From: JBPOHE01 sp052035915
Lineage (GTDB): Bacteria > Pseudomonadota > Gammaproteobacteria > Chromatiales > Chromatiaceae
NCBI GenBank assembly: GCA_052035915.1
Contig: JBPOHE010000091.1
Coordinates: 1-23,265 of the forward strand
Reading direction: 5' to 3'
DNA length: 23,265 nucleotides
A program made the translations under genes and the position numbers. A model generated the notes under the pieces. The model saw only the letters and a program-made list of their open reading frames with translations. It was not told the origin of the DNA and searched no databases. The stretch's first letter is position 1; every line of letters starts with the position of its first letter. Shown piece after piece: positions 6,931 through 15,189 of the stretch.

Positions 6931-9243
6931 ATGTTGGTACAGAAGAAACGTGCGCTGTCCATCCTCATTGGCGCAGCGATCGGTCTGGGCGCCTCGTTCA
7001 ACGTGACGGCCGAAAAGACCCTCGAACAGGTGATGAAGGAGCGTGGTCTGACCCAGAAGGACATCCTGGCCGCCGCCAAGACCTACACCCCCACCGGCGG
7101 ACGTGACGAATACCTGGCCTTCAGTTCCGGTGGCCAGAGCGGGCAGGTGATCGTCTATGGCATTCCCTCCATGCGTATCCTCAAATACATCGGCGTCTTC
7201 ACCCCCGAACCCTGGCAGGGTTACGGCTTCGACGACGAGTCCAAGGCGGTGTTGGCCCAGGGCCGCATCGACGGCAAGGATGTCAACTACGGCGACACCC
7301 ATCACCCGGCCATCTCCGAGACCGAGGGCGAATATGACGGCCGCTGGCTGTTCATCAATGACAAGGCCAACCCGCGGGTGGCGGTGATCGACCTGCACGA
7401 CTTCGAGACCAAGCAGATCGTGGTCAACCCCCTGTTCCGTTCCGAACACGGCGGCGCCTTCGTCACCCCCAACACCGAATATGTCATGGAAGCCACCCAA
7501 TACGCCGCGCCTTACAAGGATCTCGGCTTCGTCCCGGTGGAACAGTTCAACGACAAGTACCGCGGCGGCCTGACTTACTGGGCCTTCGACAAGCAGAAAG
7601 GCCGCATCGTCCCGGAGAATTCCTTCACCTTCGAGATGCCGCCCTACAGTCAGGACCTGTCCGACGCGGGCAAGAAGGACAGCTTCGGTTGGGGCTTCAC
7701 CAACTCCTTCTGTACCGAGCGCTATGTCGGTGGCATCGAGCGCGGGCGTCCGCCCTTCGAGGCCGGTTGTTCTTCCAAGGACACCGACTTCCTGCATATC
7801 CCCAACTGGAAGAAGGCCGAGGAACTGGTCAAGGCCGGCAAGGTGCAGAAGCGCAACGGCATGTATCTGATCACCATGGAGCAGGCGATCGCCGAAGGCT
7901 TGATGTTCCTCATCCCGGAACCCAAGAGCCCGCACGGCGTGGATGTGACCCCGGACGGGAAGTTCATCATCGTCTCCGGCAAGCTCGACAGCCATGCCTC
8001 GGTGTTCAGCTTCGAGAAGATCCAGGCCGCCATCAAGGCCGGCAAGTTTGAGGGCAAGGACCCCTATGGGATCCCGATCATCGCCATCAAGGACGCCTTG
8101 CACGCCCAGGTGGAACTCGGCCTCGGCCCGCTGCACACCCAGTTCGACTCCAAGCCCTGCGTCGCCTACACCTCCCTCTATGTGGATTCCATGGTGGGCA
8201 AGTGGAACTACTGCGAAGGCAAGGTGCTGGATAAGTTGTCCATCCACTACAACATCGGTCACCTCATGACCATGGAGGGCGACTCCGTCTCCCCGGATGG
8301 CAAGTATCTGGTGGCCATGAACAAACTCGCCATCGACCGGTTCAATCCGGTGGGCCCGCTGCATCCCCAGAACCATCAGTTGATCGACATCGGCAACGAC
8401 AAGATGCAGTTGCTCTATGACATGCCCTTGCCGTTGGGCGAACCCCATTATGTCGTCGCCATCAAGGCCGATAAGCTGCAACCCGAGGTACGCTACAAAT
8501 CCGGCTGGAACAGCCGCGCCGACGAGAAATCGCCCTTCGCCACCCGCGCTGGGCGCGAGAAAACCGAACGCACTTGTGACGCCCAGGGCAAATGCACGGT
8601 CGAGGTCATGGGCACCGTCATCCGCTCCCACATCAACCCCGAGATCATCGAGGTGGTGGAAGGGGATACGGTCAAGATCCATCTGACCAACCTGGAGCGG
8701 GCCGAGGACGAGGTGCACGGTTTCGCCATGTACGGCCATCCGGTGCAGTTGTCGATCGAGCCCGGGAAAACCACCTCGGTCACCATCGAGGCCGACAAGG
8801 CCGGTGTCTATCCTTACTACTGCACCGAGTTCTGCTCCGCGCTCCACCTGGAGATGCAGGGATACATGCTGGTCAAGCCCAAGGACTACCAGGCGGAGAA
8901 GGCTTCGATGCAGGAAGGCGTGGCCTATACCAAGGCCGACTATGACAAGCAGGTGAAGACCAACCTCGACACCCAGGCGGTCATCGACCAGGTGGTCGCC
9001 TTCATCACCAGCCACAACTTCAAGGACTACCCGACCGTCGTCGCCCTGGTGGAAGACGCCACCGACCAGCTTGGCTTTGCCAAGGGCGCCAAGGAGAAGG
9101 CCGATGCCGCCGCCGCCAGTCAAGACTGGCAGAACGCCATGCTCTGGGCCAACCAGTGGTGGCAGTATCAGGTGAAGGCCGCGGATCTGGGTCTGCGCGC
9201 CAAGACCTTCCTCGAGCAGTCGGGGGCGAAGAAGATCAATTAG
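6931..9243 (+). CDS. nosZ: Nitrous oxide reductase, clade II (Sec-type)
   Basis: A 770-residue periplasmic copper enzyme that reduces N2O to N2. Residues 1-27 are a Sec signal peptide with no twin arginine, which, together with the DTHHPA motif, marks clade II. The seven expected CuZ histidines are visible at 124, 125, 173, 335, 402, 444 and 506 (DTHH, EHGG, SPHG, PLHTQ, IGHLM, EPHY). The C-terminal cupredoxin domain carries the CuA ligands H596, C631, C635, H639 and M642 (CTEFCSALHLEM). About 120 further residues follow (650-770), helical and lacking CxxCH; Wolinella-type NosZ has a haem c domain there. First gene of the cluster; the FNR box lies 94 bases upstream. All ligands are intact, so the enzyme should be active. 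Confidence 0.97.
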   Translation: MLVQKKRALSILIGAAIGLGASFNVTAEKTLEQVMKERGLTQKDILAAAKTYTPTGGRDEYLAFSSGGQSGQVIVYGIPSMRILKYIGVFTPEPWQGYGFDDESKAVLAQGRIDGKDVNYGDTHHPAISETEGEYDGRWLFINDKANPRVAVIDLHDFETKQIVVNPLFRSEHGGAFVTPNTEYVMEATQYAAPYKDLGFVPVEQFNDKYRGGLTYWAFDKQKGRIVPENSFTFEMPPYSQDLSDAGKKDSFGWGFTNSFCTERYVGGIERGRPPFEAGCSSKDTDFLHIPNWKKAEELVKAGKVQKRNGMYLITMEQAIAEGLMFLIPEPKSPHGVDVTPDGKFIIVSGKLDSHASVFSFEKIQAAIKAGKFEGKDPYGIPIIAIKDALHAQVELGLGPLHTQFDSKPCVAYTSLYVDSMVGKWNYCEGKVLDKLSIHYNIGHLMTMEGDSVSPDGKYLVAMNKLAIDRFNPVGPLHPQNHQLIDIGNDKMQLLYDMPLPLGEPHYVVAIKADKLQPEVRYKSGWNSRADEKSPFATRAGREKTERTCDAQGKCTVEVMGTVIRSHINPEIIEVVEGDTVKIHLTNLERAEDEVHGFAMYGHPVQLSIEPGKTTSVTIEADKAGVYPYYCTEFCSALHLEMQGYMLVKPKDYQAEKASMQEGVAYTKADYDKQVKTNLDTQAVIDQVVAFITSHNFKDYPTVVALVEDATDQLGFAKGAKEKADAAAASQDWQNAMLWANQWWQYQVKAADLGLRAKTFLEQSGAKKIN

Positions 9244-9274
9244 TTCCCGAGTCGTTACCGCTCGCGCACCGGGC

Positions 9275-9300
9275 AAGAGGGAGGCTTCGGTCTCCCTCTT
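9275..9300 (+). terminator. Hairpin between nosZ and the monohaem cytochrome
   Basis: AAGAGGGAG (9275-9283) and CTCCCTCTT (9292-9300) form a perfect 9-bp stem with an 8-base loop, 32 bases after the nosZ stop. Only a weak T-containing tail follows. It may be a partial terminator or an mRNA-stabilising 3' end giving more nosZ than downstream transcript. Confidence 0.55.
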
Positions 9301-9343
9301 ATGTTATAGAAGCAATTCATTAGTTATTATGGAGCAGCCTAAA

Positions 9344-9670
9344 ATGAAGATCCGCCTCTTTCTCACCCCTGTTTGTGTCGCCCTCGCCTTCGGCTGCGGT
9401 TCGACCGCCTTCGCCCAGGGCGCATTGGACGGCGCCAAGCTGTTTCAAGACAAGACCTGTTGGTCCTGCCACGGGAAGGACGCCAAGACCCCCATCATGC
9501 CCGTCTACCCCAAGCTCGCCGGCCAAAACGCCGACTATGCCCTGCAACAGATGAAGGACATTAAGAGCGGGACCCGCAGCAACGGCCAGTCGGCGGCCAT
9601 GAAAGGCGTCATGGGTCTGGTCTCGGATGATGAGATGAAGGCCATCGCCGACTGGTTGTCGAAGCAATAA
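9344..9670 (+). CDS. Monohaem class I cytochrome c, c553-like
   Basis: A 108-residue protein. The ATG at 9344 is preferred over one at 9329 because GGAG (9331-9334) sits 9 bases before it and a clean signal peptide then begins at the first residue (MKIRLFLTPVCVALAFG, cut after AFA). CWSCH at 39-43 binds haem c; the distal Met is probably in the GVMGLV region. It lies just after nosZ, in the position where some clade II enzymes have a fused haem domain, so it is a good candidate for the direct electron donor to CuA. It is comparable to the NosC cytochromes of other clade II clusters. Confidence 0.9.
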   Translation: MKIRLFLTPVCVALAFGCGSTAFAQGALDGAKLFQDKTCWSCHGKDAKTPIMPVYPKLAGQNADYALQQMKDIKSGTRSNGQSAAMKGVMGLVSDDEMKAIADWLSKQ

Positions 9671-9705
9671 CCCTTTGAACTCCCTGGACTTCACCGGCCC
9701 GGGGG

Positions 9706-9748
9706 TTGATCAATATCAAATCTTTCAGGTAGCTGAATATTCTAAAAT
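9706..9748 (+). promoter_or_regulatory. Internal FNR-type promoter before the dihaem cytochrome
   Basis: TTGATCAATATCAA at 9706-9719 is a second perfect FNR box. The near-consensus -10 TAAAAT at 9743-9748 puts the start near 9754-9755, so the box centre is at about -41.5 to -42, the class II spacing. The surrounding 9720-9760 stretch is strikingly AT-rich for this cluster. It indicates a separate oxygen-controlled transcript for the genes from 9846 on. Confidence 0.8.
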
Positions 9749-9845
9749 TTTAATCTTACTTGGGCACGATGCCCGGGGTGATTGTCACCAGCAAAGAGAC
9801 AAAGACACGAGTCCGCTATCTGGGTACGAACCGGAGGTAGGGTTG

Positions 9846-10544
9846 ATGAAGAAATATCTGTGGAAAACGACGGCTGCGGTTGTGGCCTTGGTCTTGGGAG
9901 GCGTAGCCCAGGCCTGGAACGAAACCGGCGGCGAAAAGGACGAGGCCATGGGCCTCAAGGGTGACCCTGAAAAAGGACGGGATGTCTACGAGGTATGCTC
10001 GGCCTGTCACATGCCGGAAGGCTGGGGTCTTCCCGACGGCACCTTCCCCCAGCTCGCCGGCCAGCATCACAATGTCCTCGTCAAACAGCTCGCCGACATC
10101 CGTGCCCTCAACCGCGACAACCCGACCATGTACCCCTTTGCCCTGCCCTCCCAGATCGGCGGCCCCCAATCCCTGGCCGATGTGGTGGCCTACATGGCGA
10201 AACTGCCGATGACGCCGGCCAACGGGGTCGGCCCGGGCACGGATCTGGAGCACGGTAAAAAGCTCTACGAGGATAACTGCACCCGCTGCCACGGCGCCAA
10301 TGGCGAAGGCAACGACGAGAAGTTCTACCCCCGCATCCACGGCCAGCACTTCAACTACATCGTGCGCCAGTTCAGGGAGATCAAGGAAGGCAAGCGCCGC
10401 AACGCCAACCCGGATATGGTCAAGCAGGTGAAGGAATTCTCCGAGCGCGATCTGATCGCGGTCTGCGATTACACCTCCCGCATCAAGCCCCCCGCTGAGT
10501 TGGTCGCCAAATCCGCCGATTGGAAGAACCCGGACTTCAAATAG
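9846..10544 (+). CDS. Dihaem cytochrome c, c4-like
   Basis: A 232-residue protein. The ATG at 9846 is chosen because GGAGG (9833-9837) lies 8 bases upstream and the signal peptide MKKYLWKTTAAVVALVLGG begins there; the frame is open further upstream across the FNR promoter, which is not coding. Haem motifs are CSACH at 51-55 and CTRCH at 145-149, one in each half, as in cytochrome c4. Each half keeps the PQLAGQH or PRIHGQH motif after the haem. It probably shuttles electrons between a quinol-oxidising membrane complex and NosZ or the small cytochrome. The last gene of the cluster encodes another dihaem protein of the same length. Confidence 0.92.
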   Translation: MKKYLWKTTAAVVALVLGGVAQAWNETGGEKDEAMGLKGDPEKGRDVYEVCSACHMPEGWGLPDGTFPQLAGQHHNVLVKQLADIRALNRDNPTMYPFALPSQIGGPQSLADVVAYMAKLPMTPANGVGPGTDLEHGKKLYEDNCTRCHGANGEGNDEKFYPRIHGQHFNYIVRQFREIKEGKRRNANPDMVKQVKEFSERDLIAVCDYTSRIKPPAELVAKSADWKNPDFK

Positions 10545-10557
10545 TATCGGTATCCAG

Positions 10558-10590
10558 GCTGGGTTGAGGCGCTTGGCGCCGAGACCCAGC
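10558..10590. other. Intergenic hairpin between dihaem cytochrome and nosB
   Basis: GCTGGGT at 10558-10564 pairs with ACCCAGC at 10584-10590, and GGCGC/GCGCC form an inner stem across a 3-by-3 internal loop. No T-run follows, so it is more likely a processing or stability element than a terminator. The remaining 75 bases before nosB show nothing else. Confidence 0.4.
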
Positions 10591-10666
10591 ATCTTGAACT
10601 CCATGCTGGATTTTCGCCACGCTCTAATCCCAGCCTACGCCCCAAGGGTAGCTGCCCGAGTCCACT

Positions 10667-11878
10667 ATGAACACCATCGTCCGCCGCCGATTCTCCCCCG
10701 CGGTCTTCATCCTCGTGCTCGCCGCGGTAGGTCTTCTGGGCATCATCTATTACTCCCCTATCTGGTGGGTTTCCCTGACCGCCCCCAACTATCCCGTCGA
10801 GGCCTTCCCCGATGGGGTGCGCATCCACTTCCACATGAATGGCGTCTTCAACGGCTGCAAGAAGGTGGAGAAAAAGGAGATTCGCGAGACCGAGGCCCTG
10901 GACTGCGTCCACGAGATGGACACCATCAATCATTATGTGGGGATGTATCCCATCGCCGCCGGGGGGGTGATCGAACGGGCCTTCTCACCCTTTCTGATCT
11001 CCCTGCTAGGGGTCATGTTGCTGGGTTTCATGATCCCCAACGCCGCCATACGTTCCGGCGTCATGGGGCTGGGTTTTCTTGTCATCCTGGGCTGGATGTC
11101 GCTGTTCTATTTCAAGACCGGCGGCCTGGAATTTCATAACCAAGGCTATCTGGCCGCCCTGGTGAACGCCCTGGATCAGGGCGCCGGGGACAAAGTCGAG
11201 GAGGAACAGAGTTCCGGCCAGGCGCTCATTGCCCGGCTCAAGGCCGAACTCGCCAAGAGCGAGGCCAAAGAACAGGCGACCAAGGCCATGGCCGAGGGAA
11301 AATCCGAAAAGGAACGCCTGATCGACAACCTGCGAATCACCTTCCAGAAAGATCAGGAGCGCAAGAAAAGCGCCATCTCCTGGACCGGCAGCGGCGCGCA
11401 GATGCTGGGCTGGCACTATGAGAAGAGCCTGGCCCGCTATTTCAACAACCCCGCCGAGATCACCCCCATGGTGGCCAAGATGACCCTGGCGGCCAATCTG
11501 GCCTTTGCTGGTCTGGTACTGGTGATGCTCTTCCTGCTCTGGGGCACCCGCAAAACCGGAGGGCTGGTCTACTGGCTGCTGATCCTGGTACCCATCGCCC
11601 TACCGGCGTTTTTCATCCTTGATTATGCCGCCTGGCTGTGGTGGTACGGCCACAATCTCAATGACATGGGCGCCTTCACCGTCAAGGCCTTCATGCCCAC
11701 GGTCCTGGGTGACGGCAAGGTGGCCCAGTTCAGCACCCATTCCTACCCCTATATGGGTTTCGGTTTCATGCTGTTGAATTCGACCCTGTTGGCGGTAGCC
11801 GCTTTCATCCGCCGCCGGGAACTCAAGGAACGATCGCTCTCGCCACTCCAGGAATCAGGGACCACCGCCACTTCCTGA
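10667..11878 (+). CDS. nosB: NosB-like membrane protein of clade II nos clusters
   Basis: A 403-residue integral membrane protein. Hydrophobic segments lie at about 12-30, 106-126, 129-149, 271-292, 300-322 and 362-381. A short loop after the first segment holds Cys64 and Cys80, and a long Lys/Glu-rich helical region spans about 175-235 between the third and fourth segments. NosB is known as a clade II-specific membrane protein encoded next to nosZ and nosD and required for N2O reduction in Wolinella; its biochemical role is unsettled. Assignment is by size, topology and position. Its stop is 2 bases before the nosD ATG, so the two are coupled. The start has only a weak ribosome binding site. 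Confidence 0.82.
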   Translation: MNTIVRRRFSPAVFILVLAAVGLLGIIYYSPIWWVSLTAPNYPVEAFPDGVRIHFHMNGVFNGCKKVEKKEIRETEALDCVHEMDTINHYVGMYPIAAGGVIERAFSPFLISLLGVMLLGFMIPNAAIRSGVMGLGFLVILGWMSLFYFKTGGLEFHNQGYLAALVNALDQGAGDKVEEEQSSGQALIARLKAELAKSEAKEQATKAMAEGKSEKERLIDNLRITFQKDQERKKSAISWTGSGAQMLGWHYEKSLARYFNNPAEITPMVAKMTLAANLAFAGLVLVMLFLLWGTRKTGGLVYWLLILVPIALPAFFILDYAAWLWWYGHNLNDMGAFTVKAFMPTVLGDGKVAQFSTHSYPYMGFGFMLLNSTLLAVAAFIRRRELKERSLSPLQESGTTATS

Positions 11879-11880
11879 TC

Positions 11881-13248
11881 ATGGATAGCCAGCCCTTCCA
11901 GATCGGCCACCGAGCCGGGCGGCTGCTCGGCTTGGGGCTGGGCCTCTGGTGGCTACCGGCCGCCGGAATGCCCTCCTTCCAGGCACTGGTGGATGCCGCC
12001 GAACCCAAGGCCATTCTGACCCCCGAACCCGGGACCTATGCGGGTCCGGTTCGCATCGACAAACCTCTGGTTATCGACGGTCGCAACCAAGTCAGCATCG
12101 ACGCCGGTGGCAAAGGGTCGGTGGTCATCCTCGACACCGACGGCGCCACCCTGAAAAACCTGCGTCTGATCAATTCCGGCAGCTCCCCCAATGACATCGA
12201 CGCCGGGGTGCAGGTGCGGGGTAATTTCAATGTGATTCGGGACAATGTCATCGAAGACTGCCTGTTCGGCATCGACCTCCAGCAATCCGAAGACAATGTG
12301 GTGCGCCGCAACCGCATTTCCTCCAAGGCCATCGACCTGGGCCAACGGGGCGACGCCATCCGACTCTGGTATTCCTTCCGCAACCAGATCACCGACAATA
12401 TCGTCCGCAACTCCCGGGACATGGTGGTCTGGTATTCCCGGGACAACCTCATCGCCCGCAACGACGCCCGGGGCGGCCGCTATTCCCTGCACTTCATGTA
12501 TGCCCAGCACAACGAGGTCGAAGCCAATCATTTCGAGGACAACAGTGTCGGTATCTTCCTCATGTACAGCGACGGCGTGGCGGTGCGCAACAACTACATC
12601 GCCCGCGCCACCGGTCCTACCGGCATCGGCATCGGCTTCAAGGAGACCTCGGACGTCGACATCCGAGACAACCAACTGGTCTACAACGCCGTCGGTATCT
12701 ATCTCGACATCTCGCCCTATCAGCCCGACACCACCAATCGATTCTTTAACAACCTCATCGCCTACAACGGTATCGGCATCCTCTGGCACAACGACTGGAC
12801 CGGCAACATCTTCGCGGGCAATGCCTTTCAGGGCAACATCACCCAGGTGGGCGTCCAGGGCGCCACCACCGCCAGGCGCAATCAATGGGATGGCAATTAC
12901 TGGGACGATTACCAGGGCTTCGACCGCAACCGCGACGGCCTCGGCGATACCCCCCACGAGATTTACGGCTATGCGGATCGCATCTGGCAGGACGTGCCTC
13001 CGGCCCAGTTTTTCAAAGGCTCGCCGATGTTGGAGGTGCTGGATTTCCTGGAGCGCCTGGCACCCTTCAGCCAGCCCGAACTGGTGCTGCGGGATACGCG
13101 ACCCGAGCTGAACCTGGAACGGGCACTCTCCTCCCGTCCCGCTTCTCTGCCGGTCAAGGATGAGGCCCCCGCCGAGACCACTCCTCCACGGGATGACAAA
13201 CCCGATTCCCTGGAACTTTTACGGCGCTCCCTGGGACGGTCATCATGA
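11881..13248 (+). CDS. nosD: NosD, periplasmic maturation protein for the CuZ site
   Basis: A 455-residue protein with a signal-like N-terminus (hydrophobic stretch about 14-28) and a long right-handed beta-helix of repeated N/D-rich turns (for example VIRDNVIEDCLFGIDL, NNYIARATG, NQLVYNAVGIYLD) typical of the NosD/CASH family. NosD works with the NosF-NosY ABC transporter to deliver sulfur and copper for assembly of the CuZ centre. The C-terminal 80 or so residues are Pro/Arg/Glu-rich and probably disordered. It follows nosB directly; its stop overlaps the start of a 37-codon frame in ATGA. No damage is seen. Confidence 0.93.
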   Translation: MDSQPFQIGHRAGRLLGLGLGLWWLPAAGMPSFQALVDAAEPKAILTPEPGTYAGPVRIDKPLVIDGRNQVSIDAGGKGSVVILDTDGATLKNLRLINSGSSPNDIDAGVQVRGNFNVIRDNVIEDCLFGIDLQQSEDNVVRRNRISSKAIDLGQRGDAIRLWYSFRNQITDNIVRNSRDMVVWYSRDNLIARNDARGGRYSLHFMYAQHNEVEANHFEDNSVGIFLMYSDGVAVRNNYIARATGPTGIGIGFKETSDVDIRDNQLVYNAVGIYLDISPYQPDTTNRFFNNLIAYNGIGILWHNDWTGNIFAGNAFQGNITQVGVQGATTARRNQWDGNYWDDYQGFDRNRDGLGDTPHEIYGYADRIWQDVPPAQFFKGSPMLEVLDFLERLAPFSQPELVLRDTRPELNLERALSSRPASLPVKDEAPAETTPPRDDKPDSLELLRRSLGRSS

Positions 13249-13358
13249 AGATCCTGGGATCTGGTAACGAAGGAACCGCATCGTTCGCGATTGATGCGGT
13301 TCGCTCTGCTCATCACATCCTACAAGCTACCGCCGCCAACCCTGGGAGCCGCCAATGA
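13245..13358 (+). CDS. Candidate 37-residue ORF linking nosD to nosG
   Basis: The frame starts at ATG 13245, overlapping the nosD stop in ATGA, and ends at TGA 13356-13358, overlapping the nosG ATG in the same way. It thus fills the whole nosD-nosG gap and would keep ribosomes moving from one gene to the next. The product begins MKILGSGNEGTASFAIDAV and matches nothing I know. The DNA also contains a perfect 10-bp hairpin (13273-13282 with 13293-13302). It could be a real small protein, a coupling leader, or chance. Confidence 0.35.
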   Translation: MKILGSGNEGTASFAIDAVRSAHHILQATAANPGSRQ

Positions 13359-14215
13359 CAAGCCGCGACCCATCTACCTCCCAGCCCGCGCCCCCGACCC
13401 CGAAGCGTCGGGAGCAGAATCGTCGCGAGTTCCTGCGCACCTTGGGACTGGGTGCCGGCATGCTTGGCCTCTCCCTGGCCGGACTCTACCCGGTCATCAA
13501 CGGCGTCAACGCCAGACTGCGCCCGCCCGGAGCGATCAAGGACCGGCTCGACGAACAGAAATTCATCGCCGCCTGCATCAAATGCGGCCAATGCGTCCAG
13601 GTCTGCCCGGTAGAGGCCATCCGCCTGGCGGATCTGCTCGACGGCGTCGGCCTCGGCACCCCTTACATCGCCGCCCGGGATCAGGCGTGCGACTTCTCCT
13701 GCGACGGACTGCAATGCGTGCTCGCCTGCCCCACCGGCGCCCTCACCCATGAGATCAACTACCCGGCCCAGGCCCGCATGGGCTTCGCCCGTCTGAGTCG
13801 CCCCGAGGCTTGCCTGGCCGTGCAGGGAAAAGGTTTTCACGGGCCAGCTCGGGGCGCGGACTTCGGCGGCAAGCTGCGGTTTCAGGAAGTCGACCGCTGG
13901 AATCCCATTCCGGTGGCCCAACACCCCTATGATCTGCCCTTGTGCGATCTCTGTATCCGTCAATGCCCGATCGAGATCCGCCTTGCTCAATGCGCCGCCG
14001 GATCTCCCCCCTCGGGCGATCCCAACCAATGTCCGCCGCGTCACGCCATCGCCCTGGAGCCGCGGCCTGAGGGCCGGGGCATGACACCCAAGGTGCAGGA
14101 CGGCTGTGTCGGTTGCGGGGTGTGCGAGATGGTCTGTCCGCTGGAACCGAGCGCCATCGTCGTCGATATCGACCGTAACGCCTCTGCGGCTCCCCAAGCG
14201 AGGTCGGTGTCATGA
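13355..14215 (+). CDS. nosG: NosG, NapG-like ferredoxin-type protein (Tat substrate)
   Basis: A 286-residue protein with a twin-arginine signal (RREFLRTLGLG, RR at 23-24) and four clusters of cysteines that can bind four [4Fe-4S] centres: C74-C77-C80-C84 (CIKCGQCVQVCP), C112-C125, C197-C204 with nearby Cys, and C251-C254-C257-C261 (CVGCGVCEMVCP). It is homologous to NapG. With NosH it is thought to pass electrons from quinol to the periplasmic cytochromes or to keep NosZ active, replacing NosR of clade I clusters. GGGAG lies about 7 bases before the ATG. Its stop overlaps the nosH start (ATGA). Confidence 0.93.
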   Translation: MTSRDPSTSQPAPPTPKRREQNRREFLRTLGLGAGMLGLSLAGLYPVINGVNARLRPPGAIKDRLDEQKFIAACIKCGQCVQVCPVEAIRLADLLDGVGLGTPYIAARDQACDFSCDGLQCVLACPTGALTHEINYPAQARMGFARLSRPEACLAVQGKGFHGPARGADFGGKLRFQEVDRWNPIPVAQHPYDLPLCDLCIRQCPIEIRLAQCAAGSPPSGDPNQCPPRHAIALEPRPEGRGMTPKVQDGCVGCGVCEMVCPLEPSAIVVDIDRNASAAPQARSVS

Positions 14216-15189
14216 GTTATATCCTCGAATCCCTCAGACAATTGATCGGTCTCGATCCCAGCAAGCCCGGGCCCGAGGAACAGGCGCCGGAGGTACGCCT
14301 CATTTATAGCGAGAAGCGCCGGGAGAAACTCACGCCTGAGGCCTTACGAGCCAAGGAGGCCGCCCACGACCGGACCCATGACCGTCACCAGTGGCGCAAC
14401 CGGCGCTGGCTCACCCTGATGGCCGTCAACCTCCTGTTCGTGGTGTCCTATGCCTTGGATGTGCAATTGGTGGAAGGGGCACTCACCGCCTCCCGGGTGC
14501 TGGGCTTCCACTTCGCCGATCTCAACTCCGCCCTCCAGGTGACCCTGGCCTTCAAGCACATCGTGCTGAATCTGGTGATCGGCACCCTCACCGTGCTGGT
14601 CCTCTGGTGGTTGTTGGGCGGTCGGACCTTTTGCTCCTGGGTCTGCCCTTACCATCTGCTGGCCGAGTGGGCGGAAAAGCTCCATCTGGCTCTCGCCAAG
14701 CGCAAACTGGTGCGGGATATCCAGTTTCATCGCGGGGTGCGGGCGGTGTTCTATGTCCTCTTCGCCCTGCTCGCCCTGGTCAGCGGCTATACCCTGTTCG
14801 AGACCATCTCGCCCACGGGCATCCTCAGTCGCGCCCTCATCTACGGTCCAGGTCTCGCCCTGCTCTGGGTGGTGGCCTTGTTGCTGTTCGAGATCTTCGT
14901 CTCCCGCCGGGCCTGGTGTCGCTATCTCTGCCCCATCGGCATCACCTACGGGGTGGTGGGACTCACCTCCCCGGTGCGGGTGCAGTACAACGTCAAGAAC
15001 TGTCATCACGAAGGCGACTGCCGCAAGATCTGCATGGTGCCCCATGTGCTGGATGTCACTATCCGTGGCCGCGCCCGCGGCCTCACCACCGACATCGGCG
15101 CCGACTGCACCCGTTGCGGGCTCTGTGTCGATGTCTGTCCAACCGATTCCCTGACTTTCAAGGTCAAGGGCCTGGATAAGGTGCTTTGA
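14212..15189 (+). CDS. nosH: NosH, NapH-like membrane ferredoxin protein
   Basis: A 325-residue polytopic membrane protein. Transmembrane helices lie around 65-82, 110-135, 176-197 and 208-230. Two CxxxCP motifs (FCSWVCP, C141/C145; WCRYLCP, C236/C240) are characteristic of the NapH/NosR family. The C-terminal cytoplasmic part has cysteines C264, C270, C274 and the set C299, C302, C305, C309 (CTRCGLCVDVCP) for two [4Fe-4S] clusters. NapH-type proteins oxidise menaquinol or ubiquinol with NapG as partner. Start overlaps nosG by 4 bases; the stop TGA shares one base with the nosF ATG. Confidence 0.93.
   Translation: MSYILESLRQLIGLDPSKPGPEEQAPEVRLIYSEKRREKLTPEALRAKEAAHDRTHDRHQWRNRRWLTLMAVNLLFVVSYALDVQLVEGALTASRVLGFHFADLNSALQVTLAFKHIVLNLVIGTLTVLVLWWLLGGRTFCSWVCPYHLLAEWAEKLHLALAKRKLVRDIQFHRGVRAVFYVLFALLALVSGYTLFETISPTGILSRALIYGPGLALLWVVALLLFEIFVSRRAWCRYLCPIGITYGVVGLTSPVRVQYNVKNCHHEGDCRKICMVPHVLDVTIRGRARGLTTDIGADCTRCGLCVDVCPTDSLTFKVKGLDKVL

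Noticed and set aside
6874..9276. 800-codon open frame on the minus strand opposite nosZ.
   Set aside because: It mirrors the codon bias of nosZ, has no recognisable domain, and nosZ shows all metal ligands on the plus strand.
9675..9845. N-terminal extension of the first dihaem cytochrome.
   Set aside because: It would translate through the FNR box and -10 sequence; the ATG at 9846 has GGAGG and a clean signal peptide.
11953..12957. Minus-strand open frame opposite nosD.
   Set aside because: Antisense shadow of the nosD beta-helix repeats with no start signal or known domain.
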